DNA of 64,000 nucleotides from Sandaracinus sp. (lineage in GTDB: Bacteria > Myxococcota_A > Polyangia > Polyangiales > Houyiibacteriaceae). The position numbers and the translations under genes were made by a program. The stretch's first letter is position 1, and the number at the start of each line of letters is the position of its first letter. Of this stretch, positions 28,562-36,861 are shown piece after piece. Under the pieces are notes generated by a model. It saw only the letters and a program-made list of their open reading frames with translations. It searched no databases and had not been told where the DNA came from. Location: contig JACKEH010000005.1 in the NCBI GenBank assembly GCA_020633125.1, forward strand, positions 128,074 through 192,073. The letters run 5' to 3'.

Positions 28562-29155
28562 TCACTCGCCGCCGAAGAGCTTCGCCACGCCGAAGCCGAG
28601 GCTCGTGATCCAGAGCGCGGGCATGACGATCAGCAGCGTCGCGAGCAGGTAGCCCACGGCGACGAGCGCGTAGTCCGCGCCGCTGGGCTTCTCTTTGCCG
28701 CCGCGGTAGCGCTCGACCAAGTCGAGGTTCTTGCGGTTGGCGCGCCAGAAGAGGTCGAAGAGGTCGCCGACGATCGGGAAGATGCCGACCACCACGTCGA
28801 CCAGAAGGTTCAGGAGCATCCGCAGGAGGATGATGGTGGGCACGCCTTCGCGAAGGCCGGTGGCGAGCACCGCGAAGGACATCGTGCCGGTGACGACGTC
28901 GCCCGCGCCCGGAAAGACGAAGCCGCCGATGGCGTCGAGGCCCCAATCGTCGAGCACCTTGGTCAGCTTGCTCGTGAAAGGCGCGACCTCGGAGAGCGGA
29001 CGCTTCGCGCGCTCGGCCGGCGACATGTCGTCGAGGCTCGGCGTGCTGGGATCGACCCAGGAGTCGGCAGGGTCGTGACGGGGCACGGGAAGGGCTTGGC
29101 TCGCGGCGCGAGGGGTAGGGGGCAGGGGACGTAGTTCGCGAACGAGTGAGCTCAT
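28562..29155 (-). CDS. DUF4112 membrane protein
   Basis: A 197-residue protein whose C-terminal 130 residues match DUF4112: KVLDDWGLDAIGGFVFPGAGDVV, LLRMLLNLLVDVVVGIFPIVGDLFDLFWRANRKNLDLVERY, then a long C-terminal membrane helix (LVAVGYLLATLLIVMPALWI). The PIVGDLFDLFWRANRKN signature is diagnostic. The function of the family is unknown. The N-terminal 60 residues are Pro-rich and probably disordered. The ATG at 29155 has a GGAGG ribosome-binding site. Confidence 0.88.
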   Translation of the reverse strand: MSSLVRELRPLPPTPRAASQALPVPRHDPADSWVDPSTPSLDDMSPAERAKRPLSEVAPFTSKLTKVLDDWGLDAIGGFVFPGAGDVVTGTMSFAVLATGLREGVPTIILLRMLLNLLVDVVVGIFPIVGDLFDLFWRANRKNLDLVERYRGGKEKPSGADYALVAVGYLLATLLIVMPALWITSLGFGVAKLFGGE

Positions 29156-29416
29156 CGTAGCCTCCGCGGGCCCTCTACGCGTCGGGACCACGAAGATTTC
29201 ACGAGGTCCGAGAAGAGCGTGGCGGCACGACGTCGGCGGGATCCGGGCGGCACGCGAAGTCTCGTGATTTCCAACGTTTGGAAGAGACCGCCCCGCCCAC
29301 GCGAGAGGCGCCGTGGCGCTTCGTTCGGCGCGGGCCCGCGAGGTGGGGCCGATTTGCGCGGGAGATCCGGTCGGCGCATACCGTCCTGTCGGTTGGGTAG
29401 AAGTACGGAGGATTCG

Positions 29417-29710
29417 GTGGCGCTGAAGGATCTCATCACGAAGAAGGGCCTCGAGCTCATGCAGGACCCGCGCGTGGCGAAGCTCATGCAAGACGAGCGG
29501 GTGATGAAAGCGATGATGCAGGCGATTCAGCTGCGCGGACGCGTGCAGGAGAACTTCGACCAGCGCGTCGAAGACCTCGCCAAGACGCTCAACCTCGCGA
29601 CGATGAAGGAAATCCGCGAGCTCAAGCGCAACCTCCGCAAGATGGAGCAAGACCTCGCGAAGGCGAAGGCGGAAGCCCGCGCCGCGAAGGAAGCGATCGC
29701 CGCGGACTGA
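29417..29710 (+). CDS. Small coiled-coil protein (phasin-like)
   Basis: A 97-residue cytoplasmic protein from a GTG start preceded by GGAGG. The C-terminal half is a coiled coil ending in a Lys/Ala/Glu-rich KAKAEARAAKEAI tail. It resembles the small phasin/granule-associated-like proteins of myxobacteria, but no defining motif is seen. A clear terminator follows 66 bases downstream, so the gene is transcribed alone. Confidence 0.7.
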   Translation: MALKDLITKKGLELMQDPRVAKLMQDERVMKAMMQAIQLRGRVQENFDQRVEDLAKTLNLATMKEIRELKRNLRKMEQDLAKAKAEARAAKEAIAAD

Positions 29711-29775
29711 GGGCACGCCGCCCTTGCACGGATCCGATCCGTGCGACCGAGCGGGCGATGTCTCGACGAGAAACG

Positions 29776-29799
29776 AAGGCCACGGGAGACCGTGGCCTT
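29776..29799. terminator. Rho-independent terminator
   Basis: Perfect 10-bp stem AAGGCCACGG / CCGTGGCCTT with a 4-base loop, followed by TCTT. It serves the small coiled-coil gene ending at 29710 and, given the A-rich left side, possibly also the convergent kinase gene ending at 29852. Just upstream, 29724-29741 contains 'ttgcacggatccgatccg', which resembles one end of the dispersed repeat. Confidence 0.8.
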
Positions 29800-29851
29800 T
29801 CTTCATGAACGCCGATCGGACCGCCCCACGCCGGCGTGCGTGTCGAACGAG

Positions 29852-31633
29852 TCAGCGCACCCAGCCGCCCCATGCGAGCTCGGCGTCGAGGGCGCGCGCG
29901 CGCGACGCGACCTTCGAATCCCGCTCGCCCCGAAGCGCCGCGTCGAAGGCTTCGGCGAGCTCCACCGCGGTGGTGAAGCGGTCCTCGGGCGACTTCGCGA
30001 GGCCGATCCGGAGCACGTCGTCGACCGGACCCGGCACCGAGACGAGCTCGCCCGGACGCGGCGGCAGCGAATCGGCGACCGCGCTCACGAGCTGCGGGAT
30101 CTCCTTGGCAGCAAAGGCCGGCCGACCGGTGAGCGCGCGGTACGCGATCGCCGCGAGCGCATGCACGTCGGTGCGGTGATCGAGCTCGATCCCACGCACC
30201 TGCTCCGGCGCCATGTACGCCGGCGTTCCGACGAGGTGCCCCGCGCTGAGGGTGCCGCTCTCGCCCGCGAGCTTGGAGATGCCGAAGTCGAGCACCTTCC
30301 ACACCGCGCCGCCCGGGCCCTCGGAGAGGAAGAGGTTCTGCGGCTTGAGGTCGCGGTGAACGATGCGCCGCTCCCACGCCTTCTCGAGCCCCGACGCGGC
30401 GTGGCGTACGAGCTCGGCGACCTGCTTCGGCGGCAGCTTGCGACGCTCGCGCAGGTGCCACGCGAGGTCGCGTCCACGCAGGAGCTCCATCGCGAGGTAG
30501 GGCAAAGGAGCCTCGGCGCCGCCGATCTCGAGCACCCGCACGACATGCGGTGAGTCCAGCGCGGCGACGATGCGTGCTTCGCGTTCGAAGCGCGCGATCG
30601 GGTCGCCGTCGAACGAGCCGGCACCGCGTTGCAGCAGCTTCACCGCGGCTTCCTCGCCGCTCTCGACGTGCACCGCGCCGTAGATCTCGCCCATTCCGCC
30701 CCGGCCGATGATCACGCCGAGCTCGAACGAGCCGAGGCGTTGCCCCGTGAAGCGCCCGCTGCTGCCGAGGCCCGCCGCGCGCTCGAGCTCCGCGCGGGCT
30801 TCGCGCAACAGCGCGTCGCGCGCCGCGACCTGGCGGACGGCGCTCTCGAGCGCGTCGGCGGCGACCCGGGTGCGTCGACCGATCGCGTGGCCGACGACGA
30901 ACGAGACGCCGTACACGAGCTGAATCGCGGCTTGCGCCACGAGCTTGGTCGTCAGGTCGAGGTTCTCCGGCCGCACCAGACCTCGGTCCGGCACCACCTC
31001 GAACGACACGAGGAGCCCGAGCGTGAGCTGCGCGCCAGCGGCAAGTCCCCAGACCACCGAGGCCCATCGCAACGGTGCGCCGAGCGAATAGGTGAAGAGC
31101 ACCAACGCCACGAGGCTCGGGAAGGGCGAGAAGACGCCGAAGTAGAACGCCATCATCGCGGAGGCGACCGCGTTGACGAGCGAGAGCATTCCGACCGCGT
31201 TGGGGTTGAACGTCCGGACGTCGCGCGCGACCCAGACCAACCCGCCGAACGCGAGGACCAAGAGCCCGAGGCCGAGCATCGCCCAGCGCGTCGCGATCGG
31301 ATCGCCGGGGAGGAGCGCGAGCATGCCTGCGCCCGCACCACACGCGACGAGCAGCCCGATCGACATCGTGCGAATGCGGTTGATCTCGTCCGCGCGGAGG
31401 AACTCGGACGCCGTGGCCAAAGGCGCCGACGTGGTCGAGCGCATGACCAGGCTGGGGGTGCTCCACGGACCGGAGTGCGAGTCCGCGCCGCTCTCCGAGA
31501 GGTCGAGTGTCACGCTGCGCGCGTGGGCTCCCGTGAAGCGCTCGCGCTCCCCCGAAGCGTCGGTCTCGCTCGACCGACGCGGCCGCGCCACGACGGTCGC
31601 GTCCTCCGCTTCAGGCTCCCCCTCTGGCCCCAC
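29852..31633 (-). CDS. Membrane Ser/Thr protein kinase
   Basis: A 593-residue kinase with an unusual order: the membrane part comes first. Residues 90-255 hold about six membrane helices, then a short coiled coil (about 262-290), then the kinase domain (about 303-565): glycine loop GRGGMGEIYG (310-319), Lys332, HRD at 426-428 in HRDLKPQNL and DFG at 449-451, followed by GTPAYMAPEQ. All catalytic residues are intact. The membrane segment plausibly senses a signal and passes it through the coiled coil. The start at 31633 follows from the position of the long acidic/Ser-rich N-terminus, which may be disordered. Confidence 0.9.
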   Translation of the reverse strand: MGPEGEPEAEDATVVARPRRSSETDASGERERFTGAHARSVTLDLSESGADSHSGPWSTPSLVMRSTTSAPLATASEFLRADEINRIRTMSIGLLVACGAGAGMLALLPGDPIATRWAMLGLGLLVLAFGGLVWVARDVRTFNPNAVGMLSLVNAVASAMMAFYFGVFSPFPSLVALVLFTYSLGAPLRWASVVWGLAAGAQLTLGLLVSFEVVPDRGLVRPENLDLTTKLVAQAAIQLVYGVSFVVGHAIGRRTRVAADALESAVRQVAARDALLREARAELERAAGLGSSGRFTGQRLGSFELGVIIGRGGMGEIYGAVHVESGEEAAVKLLQRGAGSFDGDPIARFEREARIVAALDSPHVVRVLEIGGAEAPLPYLAMELLRGRDLAWHLRERRKLPPKQVAELVRHAASGLEKAWERRIVHRDLKPQNLFLSEGPGGAVWKVLDFGISKLAGESGTLSAGHLVGTPAYMAPEQVRGIELDHRTDVHALAAIAYRALTGRPAFAAKEIPQLVSAVADSLPPRPGELVSVPGPVDDVLRIGLAKSPEDRFTTAVELAEAFDAALRGERDSKVASRARALDAELAWGGWVR

Positions 31634-31770
31634 GCGCGGCAGCCTAACAGGCGATCTCGACCCCCGATCGTCGCGAGGCTCGACGCGCTGCGAAGGCGCA
31701 CGCTTCTCGCCCGGTGTGGCGGGAATGCACGGTGACCGTCGTTCTCACGGCGCACGTCACCCACCACGTG

Positions 31771-31858
31771 GTCCCCGCGCCTACCTCGTACCCGACCGTG
31801 AGGCCGATCCTCGACGGCAACCGGGACGAGCTCACGGCTGGGTACGAGTCGCGGGGAC
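31771..31858. repeat. Long imperfect inverted repeat upstream of antiporter
   Basis: Left arm 31771-31802 and right arm 31831-31858 share 'gtccccgcg', then 'ctcgtaccc' and 'ccgtgag' in inverted order, with a small bulge and a 28-base spacer. It lies 70 bases before the antiporter start, between divergent genes. It may be a hairpin in the 5' leader or a pair of operator sites. Confidence 0.55.
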
Positions 31859-31929
31859 CTCGCCCCCATCCGCGGACGCTCGTGGATTCACGCCCCGGCG
31901 TGCATCGAGCGGGGTAAGCTCGCCCCGCC

Positions 31930-33318
31930 ATGAGCGACGTCTCCGTCTTCCTCTTGTGCGTGTCCGCGATCTTCCTGATCGGCATCGTCGGTGAGCTCGT
32001 CTTCGCGAAGACCGGCGTGCCCGACGTGATCTGGCTGATCGTCGTGGGCGCGGTGCTCGGTCCCATCAGCGGCCTCGTCTCGAAGGCGATGCTGCAGTCG
32101 ATCGCGCCTTATTTCGGCGCGCTGACGCTGGTGATCGTGCTCTTCAACGGCGGCACGGGGTTGAAGCTGCGCGAGCTCTCGGCGGCCGCGGGACGCGGAT
32201 CGTTGCTCGCGATCTTGAGCTTCTTGTTGGCGGTCGCGTTCATCGCGCCGCTGACGATGCTCGGCGCATGGATGGGCGTGCTGCCCGCCGAAGAGTGGAC
32301 GTGGCTTCACGCGGTGATGGCCGGCACGATCCTCGGTGGCTCGAGCAGCGTCGTGATCATGCCGGCGCTCGCGAAGGCGGGCCTCGCGCCGCGCATCGCG
32401 AACATCGTGAACCTCGAGTCGGCGCTCACGGACGTGCTCTGCGTCGTCGGGACCGGCGCGCTCATCTCGCTGCTCGCGCCCGAGGCCGGCGGCGAAGCGA
32501 GCGCGGGCAGCGCGGGCATCACGCTGCTCAAGTCGTTCGGCATCGGCGTGGGCGTCGGTTTGGTCGCAGGCCTCGTCTTCGTGCTCACGCTGCGCCCGCT
32601 TCACGGCAGCCCCTACGCGTACCCGATCACGCTCGGCATGCTCTTCATCCTCTACGTGCTCGTCGACGAGCTCGGAGGCAGCGCGGCGCTCGCGATCCTC
32701 ACCGCGGCCGTGATGATCGGCAACGCGCCGACGCTCTCGAAGACGATCGGGCTCGCGAAGGAGGCCGCGCTCGACTCCAACGTGCAAGGCACGCACGGCG
32801 AGCTGACCTTCATCATCAAGAGCCTCTTCTTCTGCTTCATCGGCGCGATGTTGGCGCCGCCCTGGGGGCCGCTGCTCTTCGGCATCTTCCTCGGCGGCAT
32901 GTTGCTCGTCGCGCGTGTGCCGGCGGTGCTCGTCGCGTGCGCTGGCGACTCGTTCTCGAAGCCTTCGCGGGCGTTGGTCGCGGTGCTCCTGCCGCGCGGC
33001 ATGGCGGCCGGCGTGCTCGCGATGATGCCGTACCAGGCGGGCGTGCCCGGCACCGAGCAGCTGCCGGTGATCGTGTTCGCGGGTGTGCTCACCTCGATTC
33101 TCATCTTCGCGGGGGGCTTCCCCGTGTTGAAGAAGCGTCTGCCGGCGAGCGACCTCGCGGACCCGAAGGCACCGAAGGACGCGGCGCCCGTGGCCGCCGA
33201 GCTTCCGCCGGAGAAGCTGGCGCCCGTGGCTGCGCTGGCCGGCGTGAGCGCCGACGCCACCACCGTCGATCCCGGCGTGGTGCCGGAGATTCCGCTCGTC
33301 GGCCCCAGCGACGAGTGA
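31930..33318 (+). CDS. Cation/proton antiporter (CPA type)
   Basis: A 462-residue membrane protein with about 11-12 helices between residues 5 and 395, then a Pro/Ala-rich cytoplasmic tail (about 400-462). Segments such as GVPDVIWLIVVGAVLGP, FNGGTGLKL and AGTILGGSSSVVIMPALAK match the NhaP/CPA family (Na+/H+ or K+/H+ exchangers). The residues DVLCVVGTGAL lie where the transport-active acidic residue is expected. It maintains pH or ion balance at the inner membrane. No regulatory TrkA domain is attached. It is separated from the next gene by 68 bases. Confidence 0.85.
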   Translation: MSDVSVFLLCVSAIFLIGIVGELVFAKTGVPDVIWLIVVGAVLGPISGLVSKAMLQSIAPYFGALTLVIVLFNGGTGLKLRELSAAAGRGSLLAILSFLLAVAFIAPLTMLGAWMGVLPAEEWTWLHAVMAGTILGGSSSVVIMPALAKAGLAPRIANIVNLESALTDVLCVVGTGALISLLAPEAGGEASAGSAGITLLKSFGIGVGVGLVAGLVFVLTLRPLHGSPYAYPITLGMLFILYVLVDELGGSAALAILTAAVMIGNAPTLSKTIGLAKEAALDSNVQGTHGELTFIIKSLFFCFIGAMLAPPWGPLLFGIFLGGMLLVARVPAVLVACAGDSFSKPSRALVAVLLPRGMAAGVLAMMPYQAGVPGTEQLPVIVFAGVLTSILIFAGGFPVLKKRLPASDLADPKAPKDAAPVAAELPPEKLAPVAALAGVSADATTVDPGVVPEIPLVGPSDE

Positions 33319-33386
33319 GCGCACTTCGGGTCGGAAACGAACGCCGAGCTGCCGAGACCGAACGACCCCCTGCTACAAGAGGCGTC

Positions 33387-34199
33387 ATGAGCGAACGCGT
33401 CACCCTCGAGATCGTCGACCACGTCGCGCACGTGCGCCTCAACCGCCCGGAGAAGCGCAACGGGCTCGACCCGGCGCTCTTTCAAGCCTTGGTCGACGCG
33501 GGACGTCGCGTGCGCGACATGCCCGAGGTACGCGCGGTGGTGCTCGCGGGCGAAGGGCCGGCGTTCTGTGCCGGCCTCGACTTTCAGGCCTTCCTGCAGA
33601 CGCCGAACGCCAAGGAGCTCTTGCTCGCGCGTCCCGCGGATCGCCCCGCCAACCTCGCGCAAGAGGTCGCGTGGATCTGGCGTGAGGTGCCGGTGCCGGT
33701 GATCGCCGCGATTCACGGCGCGTGTTTCGGCGGTGGCCTGCAGATCGCGCTCGGCGCCGACCTTCGCTACGGCGCGCCCGACGCGCGTTTCTCCGTGATG
33801 GAGATCGAATACGGCTTGGTGCCCGACATGTCGGGCTCGATCACGCTGCTCGAGATTCTGCCGCTCGACGTGGCCAAGGAGCTCACGTTCACCGGGCGCA
33901 TCGTCGACGGGAACGAAGCGAAGAGCCTCGGCTTGCTCACCCGCGTGGTCGACGATCCGCTCGCGGCCGCGACCGAAGCCGCGAAGGCCATCGCCGCGCG
34001 CTCGCCCGACGCGATCCGTGGCAGCAAGAAGCTGCTCGACGAAGCGGGGCGCCTCTCGGTGCGCGAGGCCTTCGAGCTCGAGTCCGAGCTTCAGGTGGGT
34101 CTGCTCGGCAGCCCGAACCAGGTCGAAGCCGTGATGGCCCGGCTGCAGAAGCGCCCGGCGACCTTCCGCGATCCCGTGCCGCCTTCGGACGCGTCGTGA
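33387..34199 (+). CDS. Crotonase/enoyl-CoA hydratase family protein
   Basis: A 270-residue crotonase. It has LNRPEKRNGLDPALFQAL and GEGPAFCAGLDFQAF (oxyanion hole around residue 58), then AAIHGACFGGGLQIALGADLRYGAPDARFSVMEIEYGLVPDMSG. The position equivalent to the first catalytic Glu of enoyl-CoA hydratase is occupied by the GGGLQIALGAD helix, with Leu rather than Glu, while EIEYGLVPD keeps the second acidic region. It may therefore be an isomerase or hydrolase rather than a classical hydratase. It starts at ATG 33387, and its stop overlaps the GTG of the PLD gene. Confidence 0.88.
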   Translation: MSERVTLEIVDHVAHVRLNRPEKRNGLDPALFQALVDAGRRVRDMPEVRAVVLAGEGPAFCAGLDFQAFLQTPNAKELLLARPADRPANLAQEVAWIWREVPVPVIAAIHGACFGGGLQIALGADLRYGAPDARFSVMEIEYGLVPDMSGSITLLEILPLDVAKELTFTGRIVDGNEAKSLGLLTRVVDDPLAAATEAAKAIAARSPDAIRGSKKLLDEAGRLSVREAFELESELQVGLLGSPNQVEAVMARLQKRPATFRDPVPPSDAS

Positions 34200-36340
34200 G
34201 CGAGTCCCGCGGGCTCGCCGCGCGCTTGCGAGCGACGGTTCGCGAGCTGCTGCACTCCGAGTCCGATCTGGTCGACGCGGTGGCCGATCGCGTCGACGCG
34301 GCCGTCCAGCGTTGGGCCGACGCGGCGGGTCTACGTCGCTTCACCGTGGAGCACGCGGGGGACCGGTTCGCGTTGCTCGGCGAGTCGGTCGAGCTCGCGG
34401 CCACGGTCGGCACGTTGCGTCGTGCGGTGACCGAAGAGGTCGTCTTCTGCGCGTACGACGAGGAGATCGCGCGCGCCAAGCCCGATCGCGACGGCGTCGC
34501 GGTCACGGTCACGACGTTCGACACGGTCGGGCATCACGGCGTGGAAGCTCGAACCGTCGGGCGCTCGGGGCATACCTTCGACGAGCCCATCGCCGAGCTG
34601 CACGTGCACGTCGTCGACGACAAGCCGCTGCTCTTCGTGGACGTCGCCATGGTCTTCGCCGCGCAGCTCGCGAACGACGGCGAGCTCGCGCGACGGGTCG
34701 AGGCGCTCGTCGCGCGGGGTTGGCACGTCGGCTACTTCGACCTCGCGCCCAAAGACCGTCGGGCCGAGACCTTCGCGGCGATCGACGCGGTCGGCCTGCC
34801 GTATGGCGGTCTGCTCGATCACAACGCGGACGTCGACGAGATCACGAGCTTGGGCGTCGCGTTTCAGCGCGTGTTCGCGGTGACGGCGCTCCGGCGTCTG
34901 CGTGCGCGGGGTATCGGCGTGGGTTGGGTGCTCACGTCGGATGCGGAGGCCGTGCTCGGCTGCACGGCCGAGGCGGTGGGCAGTCACGGTGAGAGCCCGC
35001 CCGACCCAGGCGAGACCGAAGAGGTCGAGGCCGCGACCCGTGTCTTTCACGAGGAACGCCGCGCGGCGGAGACGGCGGGCCGCGGCATCTCGCGACGCCT
35101 GGACATCGTCACCCGCGCGCCGCTTCGCGAGGGCAACGAGATTCGCATCGAGCTGGACAACCGCGTCGCGCGTGAGGCGATCTTCGCCGCCATCGACTCC
35201 GCCGAGCGCGACGTGCTCGTGCAGCTCTACATCCTCGAAGCCTCGCGCTTCACCGATCAGCTCGCGGTGCGGCTGGTGCGCGCGGCGCGTCGTGGGGTGC
35301 GGGTGCGGCTTCTCGTCGACGCGCTCTACAGCCGCGACGGTGTGCTCGGTTTCTCCAACCCGCTCGTGCGGGGGCTCGGCGAGGAGCCGGGCATCGAGGT
35401 CGTGAGCGGTGATCCGATCCTCGGAGCGTCCGATCTCGACCTGCTGCGCTTGAAGAACCGCGACCACCGCAAGCTCGTGGTGATCGACGGACACCTCGCG
35501 TTCGTCAGCGGTCGCAACGCCGGCGACGCGTACTACACGGGCATGGACGAGGTCGCCGTCTTCGACCACACGCCGCACGTGCACCTTCCGTGGCTCGACG
35601 CGCACGTCGAGGTGCGGGGTCCTCTGGTCGCCGACGTCCAGCGGAGCTTCCTCGACGCCTGGACCCGCAGCGGCGGCGTCGCGTTCACGCCGTGGCCGAT
35701 CGAGCTCGCGGGCGACTCTGCGGCGCGTCTGGTCGTGCACCTCGGGGTGTCGGACGCGAACGGTTTGCTCGCGTACGAGGCGATGCTCGACGGCGCGCGA
35801 AGCCACGTCTACGTCGTCAACGACTTCCCCGTGGTCGCGAGCCTCGCGATGGCGGTCCGGCGCGCGGTGGCGCGTGGGGTGCGGGTCGTGTTCCTCACGG
35901 GCAGCGCGCTCGCGCGGCGCGCGGACGGAACCTTCTTCGACGGACCGAAGTACCGCGAGCTCTTCGAGCACCTGACCAAACACCGTCTCGAGCCGCTCGC
36001 GCAGGCCGGCGTCGAGGTCTTCGAATACCAGACGCCGCGGCTGCCGGACGTGGTCGCCCTGGGCGGCGTGTTCCGACCCTACGTGCACGCGAAGCTCGTG
36101 AGCGTGGACGGTCTCGTCGCGTCGGCTGGCAGCGCGAACCTCGACGTGACCGCGAGCTACTGGGAGCGTGAGGCCAACGTGGTCGTCGAAGACCCGGTCG
36201 TGGTCGGTGAGCTGGAGCGGCAGCTCGAGGCGTTGATCGCCACGAGCGTTCCTCTCGACCGCGAGAGCGAGGTCTGGAAGCGCGAAGCGACGCAGCGCGA
36301 GCTCGTCGCGCGGTTGTGGCCGAGCGTCGTCTACTCCTGA
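34196..36340 (+). CDS. Phospholipase D/cardiolipin-synthase-like protein with N-terminal domain
   Basis: A 714-residue protein. The C-terminal part (about 310-690) has two HKD motifs: His424 in DHRKLVVIDG (followed by GRNAGDAYY) and His631 in VHAKLVSVDG (followed by SANLD), so it is likely an active phosphatidyl transferase or hydrolase. The N-terminal part (about 115-260) resembles LNS2/App1-type HAD domains (LHVHVVDDKPLLFVDVA, RGWHVGYFDLAPKD), but the DxD nucleophile site reads DVAMV. The GTG start at 34196 overlaps the crotonase stop (GTGA), implying coupling. No signal peptide or membrane helix. Confidence 0.85.
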   Translation: MSESRGLAARLRATVRELLHSESDLVDAVADRVDAAVQRWADAAGLRRFTVEHAGDRFALLGESVELAATVGTLRRAVTEEVVFCAYDEEIARAKPDRDGVAVTVTTFDTVGHHGVEARTVGRSGHTFDEPIAELHVHVVDDKPLLFVDVAMVFAAQLANDGELARRVEALVARGWHVGYFDLAPKDRRAETFAAIDAVGLPYGGLLDHNADVDEITSLGVAFQRVFAVTALRRLRARGIGVGWVLTSDAEAVLGCTAEAVGSHGESPPDPGETEEVEAATRVFHEERRAAETAGRGISRRLDIVTRAPLREGNEIRIELDNRVAREAIFAAIDSAERDVLVQLYILEASRFTDQLAVRLVRAARRGVRVRLLVDALYSRDGVLGFSNPLVRGLGEEPGIEVVSGDPILGASDLDLLRLKNRDHRKLVVIDGHLAFVSGRNAGDAYYTGMDEVAVFDHTPHVHLPWLDAHVEVRGPLVADVQRSFLDAWTRSGGVAFTPWPIELAGDSAARLVVHLGVSDANGLLAYEAMLDGARSHVYVVNDFPVVASLAMAVRRAVARGVRVVFLTGSALARRADGTFFDGPKYRELFEHLTKHRLEPLAQAGVEVFEYQTPRLPDVVALGGVFRPYVHAKLVSVDGLVASAGSANLDVTASYWEREANVVVEDPVVVGELERQLEALIATSVPLDRESEVWKREATQRELVARLWPSVVYS

Positions 36341-36861
36341 CGAGGGCGTCCGCGAGGGCTCGCCGCGGAGGCGTTCGGAGCGCGTTCCTCACGAGCCGGC
36401 CGCTCGCCGGCGGCCTCGCTTGCGGCAGGTGCAGTCGGCGTTCGTGAGCGGCCTTCGTGGGCGAGATCTCGCGATTTCGCCCCCTCCCACGCTCGCGCGC
36501 GGGGACGGCAGTTTCGCGGCATCCTGCCGCTCCACGGACTTACGTCCGTTCCGCCAGGTACGATTCCGCTTCAATTCGCCCCCTCCCACGCTCGCGCGTG
36601 GGGACGGCAGTTTCGCGGAATCCTGCCGCTCCACGGACTTACGTCCGTTCCGCCAGGCACGATTCCGCTTCAATTCGCCCCCTCCCACGCTCGCGCGTGG
36701 GGACGGCAGTTTCGCGGAATCCTGCCGCTCCACGGACTTACGTCCGTTCCGCCAGGCACGATTCCGCTTCAATTCGCACGTCGTTCGTGGCGCCTCGCCC
36801 CGAGCTCGTGGGCACGGACCGAGGAACACGGCGCGCGCGAAACGGCCTGCTACCGTAGCGC
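36341..36861. other. 521-bp non-coding region containing a triple tandem repeat
   Basis: The region is mostly the 99-bp repeat array (36477-36773), with GC-rich sequence on either side. Open frames across it are artefacts of the repeat length being divisible by three. A promoter for the cis/trans isomerase should lie in its last 90 bases, but no clear box is seen. Confidence 0.7.
36477..36773. repeat. Three tandem copies of a 99-bp unit
   Basis: Units begin at 36477, 36576 and 36675 with 'tcgccccctcccacg'. Copies 2 and 3 look identical; copy 1 differs at a few bases. Each unit contains two small hairpins (around 'cccacgctcgcgcgtggg' and 'cggacttacgtccg'). Not CRISPR, because there are no unique spacers. 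Confidence 0.9.

Noticed and set aside
29219..29416. Longer N-terminus for the small coiled-coil protein
   Set aside because: The extension is Arg/Gly-rich, and a good ribosome-binding site precedes the GTG at 29417.
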